Below, in pieces: positions 10,568 through 21,013 of a stretch of DNA of 64,000 nt (position 1 is its first letter; each line of letters opens with the position of its first letter). The position numbers were made by a program, and so were the translations under genes. The notes under the pieces were generated by a model that had not been told where the DNA came from, ran no database searches, and saw only the letters and a list, made by a program, of their open reading frames with translations. The stretch lies in contig JAYKXP010000118.1 in the NCBI GenBank assembly GCA_037176845.1, forward strand, positions 1 through 64,000, in the 5' to 3' direction. Source of the stretch: Paramarasmius palmivorus (Eukaryota > Basidiomycota > Agaricomycetes > Agaricales > Marasmiaceae).

Positions 10568-11154
10568 TCAATGCTTGGTCATAGTTCGTGTACACATCAT
10601 CTGGATCCTATCGTAGTCAGTGGAGCCGATCTTCATGGCCCGCATAATACGATCCTTTCGGAATCTCGCAATAAAGGAGCAAGACGACCGGGCTTTAGTA
10701 CATCTCGCACAAGCTACGGCGGACTGACTGGATCTTCGTTCACAATCCAGCCCGTGAGATTCACACCGGTTGCATACCTTGCAGCAATTGTGAGTCGTTT
10801 CAGTAACACGATTTTCATCTATAGACTTACCGCTCTCTTGTATTGAAGGTTCCACTCTAGGATCTCTTTGTGACTTCCTCGTTTCGAGTATAGGGCCTGG
10901 AATTGCTGTTGTAAAACTCGCATGTCACTGGTAGATTCCAGGTTCTGTCCGGCACTGATCAATTCATGGGTGTCCTCTCCATCTTCGTTCAGAATGTGCT
11001 GTACTTCAGCCTCATCATTTTCCGAACTATTGTTTGTTAAAAAAGAAAGAGATTGTGAGCTGGCTGGTCAATGTCCCGAGGTAAGCTTTGATTACGATTC
11101 AAAGACGTAGCGCTTACCGGTGGCATCAGGGCTATGTTTGGTGATCTGCGACAT
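10568..11154 (-). CDS. Short protein ending in a Zn2Cys6-like cluster
   Basis: Three exons, about 160 residues, from ATG 11154 (MSQITKHSPDAT) to TGA 10568. The middle exon is acidic then helical (DMRVLQQQFQALYSKR). The last exon, joined through a 53-base intron, holds CNRCESHGLDC, ten residues, CARCTKARSSC: CX2CX6CX10CX2CX6C, the fungal Zn2Cys6 spacing, followed by basic RFRKDRIMRAMK. As in the gene at 392-2672, the cluster is near the C-terminus, unlike typical regulators, and no fungal transcription-factor middle domain is present. DNA binding is a family-based inference. Start and first intron are less sure than the last two exons. Confidence 0.55.
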
Positions 11155-11248
11155 CAATAATAATGGAGGACCGCAAATCTGGTACACGGTCTTTAAAGAG
11201 TCATTAGTAGCATGCACGTGGCCGACAAGCATTGTGATAGTGTTGCAG

Positions 11249-11530
11249 TTCCAATGATGTTGGTATAGGCTACAGACAAAGGACGGTACGCCTTCAATGT
11301 CTGCTACGAACAAGCTACGAACTGACACGCTACAGTATGCAACAGCTTGTACCTTCCTTCCTTTGATGTACCATACCAGCCTGCGAATCGAGCACCCTTC
11401 CCGTGCATCCGCTTCTCATGGAGATACAGTTCCAATGATGTTGCTGTGGACAAGGCACGGTACGCCTGTGGTTCTCAGTGCTTGCTACGAACTGACGCAC
11501 TACATGCAATGCTTTGTAGCTTCCTTTCAT
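11249..11530. repeat. Imperfect tandem duplication in an upstream region
   Basis: Two copies about 180 bp apart share TTCCAATGATGTTG, GGTACGCC, GCTACGAACTGAC, CGCACTACA/CGCTACAG, ATGCAA and TTCCTTYC in the same order. The array lies between divergent genes starting at 11154 (-) and 11619 (+), so it probably duplicates promoter elements. Confidence 0.75.
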
Positions 11531-11569
11531 GATATTCTATGAATCAAAACCACATAGTCTATTTCTACC

Positions 11570-11578
11570 TATATAAAG
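11570..11578 (+). promoter_or_regulatory. TATA box of the MYND gene
   Basis: TATATAAAG about 45 bp before the ATG at 11619. Confidence 0.55.
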
Positions 11579-11618
11579 CGTACCTCCTTACGGGTTTAAA
11601 GGACCCATCACATCCATC

Positions 11619-13408
11619 ATGGCTAAATTCTCAGCTGAGGTTCGTTCCCCATCAGTGTTCATTACCGCAGAATGACTTACCGTCGTGATGACAATTAGCA
11701 CTTCCCACCTCTAACTTCGATGCTCAACCTTTTGACCAACGCGCCACCTCGATCCTTACAACTTATTGAACCAAGGCAATCTGCTATTTGGGCTGTCGAT
11801 ACACTCCGCAATATCAGCATGCGAGTCAACGCAGAGGATAAATTGTTTACCTGTCTCGACAACTCCGCCATCAACGAGCTCGAATCTAGCTGGGATGCCC
11901 TATGGGCTTGGTGCAGGGCGATTCTCGAGGCGGCGAACCCGTTACTTGGCGACCCATCCAGTTCACAGTTGAAAGATCTTTCCTTCGCGGACGACGCCTT
12001 CGAAGTTGTCTACAGAATCATCTACTCACTCTCGCGGGAAGATGAAGTGAGGAAAGTCTTCTCGCTGCCTCCCACGCATTTCAAGCAGACCATCGCACGG
12101 GAACCGGAGAACCTCTTCTTCCTAGTCAACTCTCTCATCATCACGGGGCGCCGTCACTCCCCTGTATTTGCACTTGGATTGAAAGCTGCGTATGAAGTCA
12201 GGCGCAACTGTGAACCTGTAAACAACGCTCTCGCTGTCGCTTTCATTTGTCAGGACACTGGTTTAATGTCGCAGATGATCCTCGGCCGCATCTCGGATGT
12301 CTTGGATATCAGGGAACCCGCAGAGTGTGATCTCGTTCATGCAGCCGCATTGATGAACATCATGTATATCACCTGCACTGCGCCTCTGAAAGGATCGGAG
12401 ATACGCACCGAGTATCTCTCCCGCCATGCTCCTTTGGTTCTCTTACGATTTATGGAGCGTCTCTTTCGACGCCGTGCAATCGTTCGTGTCGTTCGGGCCT
12501 CCAATCGTCATTCAATAGCCAATTTTGGCCTTTCCCGCACGCTTCAAGGTGCTGTTTTGGAAGCAGCTACGGCCCTCCAGTTGTTCCTCGAACAGAAACC
12601 CGATTCCCAATGTCAACTTATAGATTCAGGCTTGTTTCAGGTCCTACTCAGCTCCCTCTTGTTCTTCCACCACCCATCGATGCTCGAACCAGCAGCGCTT
12701 CAACGTCTAGAAGCTTGTTTAGTTCAGCTGTGGAAGACGGCACTTGCAAATTATGCATGGAAGGACATCATGCAATCCATTGCACGCTCAGTCTCGCGGA
12801 TTGCCCGTAGAGGGTTGGAGGATGAAATTAAGCGATTGCAGGTCACTCCAGGGCCTCTTTTGGATCTCTGGGAACAGACCAAAAGAATCCAAACGTCTAC
12901 AGTAGCCATTCGTGAAAAGTGGCATCTTAAATTACGGAGTTGCTGCGGAAATCCAGGCGTAAGTGTCTCAATAGATTGCACAGTACAGGTCTCCTAACCC
13001 AACTCATAGTGTAAAAGAACGAGAAGCGAAGATGATGTTTCTGGGATGTGTCTAGGATGCAAAGAAGTTTATTATTGTTCGGAATCTTGCCAGAGGGAGC
13101 ATTGGGTGGTAGAGCATCGCCTTGCTTGTCGTTTACCTGGTAAGCCCTTTACAGTATCTATGGTTCGCCCTTGCTAATCCCACGCAGGAAATCGCCGGTA
13201 CGAACAGCAATTTTTCGAGGCTGCTTTAGAGTACGAAGTGGAAAATACCTCACACGCCGGTCAAACTTCGGCCCAGACCACAATCACAGTGGACTATCGA
13301 CAATATCCTCCCCGCCTTTCGACGGTGAAGGCGACAACCCGGCATTCTGTGAAGGCTAAAGGTATCCTCCAGCGCGGAGATAAGATCGTCACTTGTCGTT
13401 TACGGTGA
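11619..13408 (+). CDS. MYND-type zinc-finger protein
   Basis: About 545 residues in four exons. A short first exon (MAKFSAE, ATG 11619) joins in frame to HFPPLTSMLNLLTNAPPR, so the true start is upstream of the ATG at 11720. A long helical region of about 410 residues, typical of Agaricomycete MYND proteins, precedes the finger. The finger spans an intron at 12960-13011: CCGNPG joins CKRTRSEDD, then CLGCKEVYYC and CQREHWVVEHRLAC, giving the full C-x-C...YC-x3-CQ-x3-HW...H-x3-C set. A C-terminal tail of about 74 residues (GNRRYEQQFFEAALEY onward) completes it. MYND fingers bind proline-rich partners; the partner here is unknown. The finger assignment is firm. Confidence 0.85.
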
Positions 13409-15306
13409 CGATTTCCCTTAATTTTGTACTCCAATCCTTTTGGCGATGGCCGTCATTCATGTCATGCCCAGTGTATTTGAATCTTTGAATATCGGTAGCT
13501 TCCTCGAGCTTTGACATTGCGTGTGATAGCTCGTACAGTAACACCGTACCCGAATGCAGAAATTTGTACTATCGAAGCTGGAGTCGCTTTCTTGCTCGTT
13601 TTCAATCACTGAGTTCCATTCGTGACGCAGCCGTGATACTCAAGAAGGTTAAGCGCTGAGATTCTCTACCATATGTGGTTGGATCAAATATCAATGATTT
13701 TCTTGGCTACAACAACGTTCAGAGCAGTAGGAATAGGACACAAATAAGTCCATAACCTTGTCAATATACGAGATGTCCATTGATCAGGATTGGAATAAGT
13801 CTACCGACTATTAAGGCATTGACCAGTTCATCTAAACAGGGATCATCAACACCGAGAAGTACATCACTTGAAACCACTCACCAGTGAACATTGCACACCT
13901 CAATTCGACCTGCTTAACCTGAGCCTGACCTGAGCATTGATAACGCCTGGTAGTTCGTCAAATAGTCCATGGCCGCCGGCGAGACACGGAATCCACTAGC
14001 AGCGTAATCTATAGCAATCATGTCGGGATGGCCGCAGTACGCTGGACTCGATACTAGTTTGATGTCAAGTGCAAGAAGGAAATGGGATACTTATGAGATG
14101 CTCAAGTCAATGCCTTTTTATACTTGAAGCACCAAAGAACACAGAACACGCACTCATCGGAAATTGGGCAGCTCATGGGCAACCATGACCGGTTGGACCG
14201 CCTCCGGTTTGCCTATTTGTAGTGTTCGGATCGATACTTTCGATTTGTCTGTCTTCCCTCTTTTTGGATTCGGCTTGGCCAAGGCCTCTTCTAGGGAAGT
14301 AAAAGGAGCGATTTGAACGAACAATATTCTGCGAGCTGTTCTTGGTCATTCAAGTACCTTCGTAGTCACGGGTTTGGCGTAGTGTACACCCTCAGGCCGT
14401 TTCACGATTATGTGGTATGCGGAAGACTGAGTTGTTCGGAAAGGATCACTATTGCAGCCATAGTATCGATAGGTTCATAAAGACTCACCTGAGTCACCTC
14501 AAAATCTTCCGAAGATAGTCTGGGGTACCAAAGATCGTTGACATGCAGGATATGGCATCCTTCTCCTTCAACCCGTGGCCAAATTTCTCAGGTGTCAACC
14601 CTCCCGAGGATATGCGCGAAAACTTGCCGCTAGCATCAGTCAGAGAACAACCAACGGAGCGAGGCGACGAAGGAACACACCTAATTGACGACCCCATCCT
14701 GAATATCCAGTTCATCTTCTACTGTAGTCCTAGTCCAGTTTTCCTCTTCGAGTCTGTTAGACCTCCCTTGAAAAGACCTCATATTCCGAGGCAGCAGTTC
14801 CTTGCATCAGGGATGCGGTGACGGTGGTCCCTCAGGCCTCAACAAGGGGCAATAAGCGCAACCTTCTGATGAAGTCACACGCTCCAAGCGGAAATTTCTC
14901 GGGGCCCGCTCCAAGCTTGATCACCCCTCCTCTTCGTACCTATCTTCGCACCATTTCCTCGCAAATCCGCAGACATAATAAGATACTTGAATATTGAGTA
15001 TCTCTTAGTTTTTGACTAGATTGATATTAACATGAAGAATTGCATGTCCCCGCCGATGTTTTCAGTCTGCCATGGCGCCTCGGCAACTCGGCGTCACGTA
15101 TCAACGGGCAAGCGCCATCAGGTAGCATGGCCTGTGCAACCATAGGTTCCTTGTTGCAGCTATCATTGGGATCATAGCGTCTTGCAACAATGTTGTAGCT
15201 GGTTTACCAACTGCAACACATCTCCTACCGAAAATGGGACCCATTTCTTGATTATAAAACCTCGCGATGTTCTAGTGAGTAGTCCAAAATCCGTTCCCCG
15301 GTAGCA
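13409..15306. other. Gene-poor stretch
   Basis: About 1.9 kb without a convincing gene. Opposed frames around 14494-14821 overlap each other and neither has splice support. The 3' part (15130-15259) holds the presumed promoter of the next gene, including GCAACAATGTTG at 15184 and a TATA box. Confidence 0.5.
15253..15259 (+). promoter_or_regulatory. TATA box of family X copy 2
   Basis: TATAAAA about 48 bp before the ATG at 15307. Confidence 0.55.
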
Positions 15307-15980
15307 ATGAAACGTAGCAGGTCATCAGATGGATCAGCCCTCGTATCTTCTGAACCCACCAAGAAAATCCGCCTCGTTTCACCACCTCTCATACCCTATT
15401 CGATCGACAGCTCCGCTGATCTTCTAATGGATGCAGTTGAGCAGCCTGACTCGGAGGAGATTGAAGAACTCCTATTCACGAACGAGGACGATCATCATGA
15501 AAGCGAGTACATTAGCAATCGCGCGCTTGCCGGACTCAATACCAGCTTCATGGTCTTCAACGCTTCCGCTACCGGTCATATGTTGAAGCTCCGAAACACC
15601 AGGTTCCAACGTTCGGTCCAGGTCATCGTTTTCAGTGAACCCAAATTTGCAAACAGTATGAACGCCTATTATTTCTCAAAAGGCTATATATTCAACGATT
15701 GTTAGATATACCCAGGATTGCAATCCGACAAATGGGCGTTCTAGTCCCTAGTCTATTGATACCGGTGAACGAAGGACAACTCATAGAGGTAATGTAAATA
15801 CTTGATTCAACACCATCCCGTAAGACGCTAATCGAGAATCCAAAGGCGCTGGCCCAATGGGTTGTCTCCGGATCACATTCGTATGTCGGAGATGCTGGTG
15901 GGCTGCGTCTCTGCTTCTCTGCTAAAGAATTTGAGCGTTTCCGCTCCGCCGCCTATCCATCATACACCCACATGTATTAG
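15307..15980 (+). CDS. Family X copy 2, hypothetical protein
   Basis: Three exons, about 190 residues, ending at TAG 15980. Exon 1 begins MKRSRSSDGSALVSSEPTKK, then SFMVFNASATGHML, matching copy 1 (STFLVFNAFAAGYML). Exon 2 reads IPRIAIRQMGVLVPSLLIPV then NEGQLIE. Exon 3 reads NPKALAQWVVSGSHSYVGDA, LRLCFSAKEFERFRSAAYP and ends THMY. Intron positions and phases match copy 1. The spacing between the basic start and the conserved core is shorter than in copy 1. Function unknown. Basic plus acidic N-terminal segments hint at a nuclear protein, by composition only. Confidence 0.75.
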
Positions 15981-16075
15981 TCCCGTCGGTGCTCGCTGGC
16001 GAGAGACGGTAAACACGCCAAGGTAATGTCACTATCCAAGTCTACGACAGTTCTATGTTGACCCTCTACGCAAGA

Positions 16076-16149
16076 GCCACCCGCCACCCGCCACCTGCTG
16101 CCACCCGCCACCCGCCACCTGCTGCCACCCGCCACCCGCCACCCGCCAT
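16076..16149. repeat. C-rich 24-bp tandem repeat, G4-capable on the minus strand
   Basis: Three units of GCCACCCGCCACCCGCCACC plus TGCT, the last slightly altered. The minus strand is a run of GGGTGGC words with enough G-triplets for intramolecular quadruplex formation. It lies about 95 bp past the stop of family X copy 2 and does not belong to an exon I can define. Confidence 0.85.
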
Positions 16150-16750
16150 CTTGTCTTGTCTCATAGTATTCCACCTATACTCTACTTTCTTAAATGTAAC
16201 CCAAAATCGCCCGAGCTGTCTGGATATACGTCAGTAAACAATAGAATAAATTGCTTCGAATACCGTGTCACTTATCATCAGTGAGAGGCAAATGGACACG
16301 AGATTATCTTGAGTTGTCTTTTCGAACGCCTTTCAAAAGTTATCGAGTAATTGGAACTGGTACGGCGAACCAAACGTCATGATACTTGATAAACGGCTCC
16401 TATACAGTAAGTATCTAGATAGTAGTAGACGATCATCACTCTTAGACCTTGTTTTATATAGCTTCACATCGTTACTTGACACAGAGCCATATCCCTCGCT
16501 GGCTTGTTTTCGCTTTCACCGTGGCGCTCGGTGTCCTTGCGAATGATTCTTATTTGTACCAGGGAGTTGTGCGCCATACCTTGACGTACCGTGGAACTCA
16601 GGGAAGAAAAGTTGTCGGATACTTCTGCCTTTATTACAATCTTTCGTCGGTGTATACGCATACAGTATGTAGGTTACAACTCGGTACTTGAACTAGTCGG
16701 TTCACAAACCGGAACTTCCTTGCGGGGCTATCTCGGTTTTGAAAAATGAT
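16150..16750. other. Intergenic, no gene seen
   Basis: Short frames only (for example 16449-16691), none with splice support; nothing recognised. Confidence 0.45.
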
Positions 16751-17836
16751 TTACTGACGTAGCTGCGTTCTGGAAGGCCAGAAATTCTCCCAGTCCTGTT
16801 CGCCATTTGAGCCAAGAGGCTCCAGACGTCTGATACTTCCTAGTTCGGTTATAATGTTCTTCAGGGCATAGATGACTACAGGTCGCTGAGAAACGTGACC
16901 ACGACAATCTGGGCAAGTGTAGTGGGGGTGTATAGGCACTTTGGTACGTAGGATAGGGATGGCCTCATGAGCATATTGGATTCCGATGAATTGAAGGCGC
17001 TCCTCAGCGGTCAAGGGAGCGGCAGAGTGTTCTCGGGGATTATAGTCTGGGTATTGAAGCCTGAAATTGTCCAATATAGCTTGGAACCAGCTATGGAGAC
17101 ACGTGAAACAAAAGACGTGCCCGCATGCTGCCAGCCTATTGCGCATAGTATGTAAGGTGCAACGAATAAGCCGGAATCATGTACTCACGCGCAAGGTACC
17201 CACATCAAGCCCTCGCAAATCCCACAACGGACAGACCGATCAAATATAAAGGCGTCCTATCAAGTTAAGTGGCCAGGATTAGAGATCAGCGACATATATT
17301 ATAATTGAAAGGAGGACGATGCTATTTACCATCGATTGAGCTCGGAGGAGGTTATACTTTGATTGCCATTCTGCCACCTCTAGTTCCTTAGCAGCTAGAA
17401 TTTTGTTTGCCCGTTTTTTTGCCGATCTTGCTTCCGCTTCCGCTTCCTCCGACTTCTTTTCTGCTTTGTTGCATTGCTCCTGGGTGAGCGCTATCCCCTA
17501 AAATAAGAAAGTAAGCTGATTGATTGAGACAACATTTACAGAAAAATGTACCTCCTTCAAGCGCTTCACTTCGTGTCGAAGATCTTTGACAGTCACAGTT
17601 GGGAGTTCGTCGTCGCTTTGTCGGTCGGAGTCGCTAGAGGATATCTCCACGACAGGTAAACGATCATTGATCCTAATTGCAGGGCGAGAAGTGCTTGGTC
17701 CTCGAAACCTTTGCGACGGAGATAACGCCGATGTACTTGAACGAGGACGGCGCCTCGGAGAATTACGAGGATGCAAAAAGGGCGCAGAGGGTGGACACAC
17801 TGTGTCGTCGATGTCATGATGTTGATGTCTCTGCAT
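16751..17836 (-). CDS. RING-finger protein with coiled coil (probable E3 ubiquitin ligase)
   Basis: Four exons, about 300 residues, ATG 17836 to TAA 16751. The N-terminus (MQRHQHHDIDDTVCPPSAPF) is disordered, Arg/Ser-rich and then acidic. A coiled coil follows: VKDLRHEVKRLKE, EEAEAEARSAKKRANKIL. The C3HC4 RING is split by an intron: CGICEGLMWVPC, then CGHVFCFTCLHSWF, a long loop of about 60 residues (NPREHSAAPLTAEERLQF), and CPDCR. Cys and His positions are complete, so zinc binding and E2 recruitment are plausible. The loop between the second and last Cys pairs is longer than usual but is seen in fungal members. Substrate unknown. It lies tail-to-tail with family X copy 2 and about 400 bp from the first F-box gene. 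Confidence 0.85.
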
Positions 17837-18166
17837 GGGCGAGCTTCAGTGACTTTCTAGCCTATAGTAAAGGCTTTAAAAAGTGTCAAGATGCGATATA
17901 GACCTCCCTTTGTTCGTTGGAGACGTGTAGCGGGCAGGTTGGTTCTGCAAATTCATTGCTGTTGTTATGTTCAAGGAAGAGAAGGAGAAGCCAATGCGGC
18001 CCGGGGTGCCCTATAAACATAGCGACCTTCAAGCTTCATCCGATCCCGGTATCCTTCCTTCCTACTCCTATAGGAGCTACAAGCTGCAACAACGAACTCA
18101 ACGTCCAACCAACGTACCTGCGCAGATCGAGCAGCTACAGCTTGTAGTGCTATGACTATGGACAGG

Positions 18167-18174
18167 TATAAAAG
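18167..18174 (+). promoter_or_regulatory. TATA box of F-box gene 1
   Basis: TATAAAAG 58 bp before the ATG at 18232; a TTCCTTCCTAC tract and GCTACAAGCTGCAACAACG lie a further 70-120 bp upstream. Confidence 0.6.
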
Positions 18175-18231
18175 ACTGGAAGTCGTTTTCCGGGCAAAAC
18201 ACACCCAATTTTCCCAATCTTCCGAGGCGTA

Positions 18232-19992
18232 ATGTCAACAAAATCTTCTCAGATTAATTCCTCAACCCCATTACACAAGCCAGATCCGCATCACGCTCTT
18301 GGTCTTCCAGAACTAATCTTCTACCTATCCGATTTCCTCGATGTGTCCGATGAAGCTATGCGCAATTTCGCTCTAGTTTGTCGGCTGTGGTTTGGAGTCT
18401 ATGTCCGCACAAGATGGAACACCGTCAAGGATCCTCGACGGATACTAGCAGCATTTAATTCCAGCTTACAGGTTCGTGATCCAGACCTTGTTTTGCAAAT
18501 TCGACGCTGACCTTGAAGTCTTATAGAGTCCATTTGGGGTGGAGCGTTTCTATGATATATACGCTCCCCATATTCACAATCTATTTTTTGACGAGCAGCT
18601 TGTGCCAAGTTTTGCATTCGACTACCTCTTCGATGCACTCGAGTCTGCCACCAACCCCCTTTATCTTCCCAACCTCTCGAAATTGAAATTTGCCAATCTC
18701 AATCATGAAGGCAGATTTGACCAGATTTCTTCATTGATGAATCTCGGAATCACGGACTTCACTATCGAGGACGATCTTGCCCGTCCCAACGATTGGTCTA
18801 TATTCTCCGGAGAATCCTTTCGTAGGATGCTTGCCCGCATTCCTATACGCATGCCTCACCTCCGTCGCTTGGAGGTAGGGATACAAACTGGCGTCCACCG
18901 CAGAGATCTGGACGTCTACGTGCCAATTCTACAGGCGCTTAAGAATGTACGGGTCCTTCACCTCCCATCCTCAGCTGCAGCCCTCGACCTCGATGTCAAT
19001 ATGGGATCCAGAAAACTCGAGGCTATCACGTTCGGTATCTCGCCCGAGATTGTGGCTCGTTCTCGCCATTTCAGAGGGTTTGATTACGCTCGGTCGCCAA
19101 TTATCCTTTGTCCCGATAACTTCCCCTATCTTACGAAGCTCGAGGTTTACTCCACACACGACCATGTCCTTTCATTCTTTACTCGCAATCCCAGCGAGAG
19201 CCTCCGAACCATATCTCTCTCCTTCCCTGCTGGCCCTTCGTTAGGATCACAGCTCCCGTCTCCATCTGCTATGAAGCGTCTCCATTCAGCCATAGCCAGG
19301 AGCTCCCCGCTTGTGGAGAGCTTGAGCATCCTATTCGTATTTGATCGATATGGGATCGAGTTAGTCGGTGTCGCTAAATACCGCACGACGCTTCAGGACC
19401 TGATCAGCGTTGATCATCTTCTTCCATTGTCAGACTGTCACAGAATTACTTCCTTCACTTTCGAACACGTCTACCCACTGTCCATCGACTCGTTTGAAGT
19501 AGGTTATCTCACGCGAGCATGGCCCAATCTCCGGCAAATCACTATATGTCCCAACCCTTTGCTCCATCTTGACCAGTTCCCCAAGGACATGAAACGGTTA
19601 GACTGGAGAGTAATTCCTATCTTTGCACGCTTCAATCCGCTGCTAGCCATCATTCGCATGGCAATACTCGTACCAAACGTCCGAGAATACACATCACGTA
19701 CCTTTTCCACCATCCGTCGTGGTGTCTGGAAACTTCAACATCTAAGGTGCTGTGATCCTGGCCCGTATGCCGGGCTTCCACGCCATAAGGACGTTGGTTC
19801 GGGCATTTTCCGCACCGGACTCAATGGATTTGGTGAAGTTATCAGAGTCTACAGCTTTTATGTATCCTCAGCAGGTGAGTCAACTATTGTACAATCATAT
19901 ATCAGGCCTCAGGTCTCACAGTTTCGCCAGGGAATATGAATGACTCGACGCCAATCGTGGTAATTCGATATCGGGTTCCACGACAACTATAA
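18232..19992 (+). CDS. F-box protein, lineage family copy 1
   Basis: Three exons, about 555 residues. Exon 1 (80 codons) is an F-box: GLPELIFYLSDFLDVSDEAM, FALVCRLWF, RWNTVKDPRRIL. Exon 2 begins SPFGVERFYDIYAPHIHNLF and forms a long leucine-rich, repeat-like region (MPHLRRLEVGI, LRTISLSFPAGP, WPNLRQITICPNPLL, CDPGPYAGLP). A third exon, entered through a GT..AG intron at about 19876-19921, adds 23 residues ending VVIRYRVPRQL; the other three copies end in a matching short exon with a W/V-x-x-R-Y/F core. F-box proteins bridge Skp1 to substrates in SCF ubiquitin ligases; the leucine-rich part would select the target. Target unknown. Confidence 0.85.
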
Positions 19993-21013
19993 GTATATCT
20001 CTATCACTTTTGTTTTGCACGACTATGCCATAGCCTACACGACCACATTGCTAGGTTACTCTCACATCTATAATTTTGACCAGACATCGTCGCGTTATCC
20101 GTTCCATGATCTTCACCTTGAAATGTTTACATCTAGTATTGAAATCTTATGAATTTATTCTGCATTTGTGTTTTGCGTGAAGTCGGCTTTGGGTTAGACG
20201 ATACGGCTATCAACACTCTTATGTTCGAGGCTTTGAGCCGATGGACTGGTGTTGGGAGTGAGCTTTGAACTTCGAGCCCAATTGAATGACAGCTGCAGCA
20301 TCGGACAACATTGACAAGCCATCCTGGGAGAAAGGCAACATGACAATCCACTGGGACCGGGGATCAATTTGCCAAATCTCAAGGAATGCACAGGACTCGT
20401 CACAAGCTTCACAGTCCACAGTCCCAGACTCTTGACATTTCACAAGTCGGCATACGTGCTATGAGTTTATCGATATTTACCTGGATCGGGAGTGAAACAA
20501 CTCGCACCTCCTTTCGGCGAATAGTCGAGTATCAAGGGAGAGGGATATGTTGGTAGCAGACTGACACCGCTGATTTCCGCAAGTATGAATCAACACTGAA
20601 TGAATACCGGAAATGAACCCGAAGCTAGTATTTACAGGGAAAATCAGAGTAAGAACTAACACAACAACTTGAAAGCAGTCTTCGACTTCCGGCCGTTCCT
20701 GCCTATATCTTGAAACTAAGAGCTCGCGTAGGCTGCCTCAAGACACCATACCTACAAGAGAGAAATCTACCATCTACTGCGAAATGTCCGGGTGAGGTCT
20801 CACCGGGCAAAAGAGAAACAAATCAGTTATAAGTTCAGAAAATATCGATTTTACAATATGAAGATCGTAGCGGTAGCGAGAACAAAAGAATATATTATAT
20901 GAACCATTCGGTCAGGAGCGCAAGATAAGGGCGATGGCGGGCATCGCAACCTCCTTGATTTGGTTAAATACCTATTGACAAGACGATCAAGCTCTATATC
21001 GCAAAGCAAGAAT
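19993..21013 (-). other. Unresolved coding-like fragments
   Basis: On the minus strand 20219-20443 reads as a plausible exon (KCQESGTVDCEACDESC, FLEIWQIDPRSQWIVML), and 20480-20600 reads CGNQRCQSATNISLSL. No consistent splice between them was found, and no start. This may be a degraded or poorly modelled cysteine-containing gene, or chance. The rest shows nothing. Confidence 0.25.

Noticed and set aside
14494..14821. Opposed open frames
   Set aside because: They lie on top of each other, with no splice partner and no recognisable motif.
16076..16149. CRISPR-like array
   Set aside because: Contiguous short tandem units without spacers, in a eukaryotic genome.
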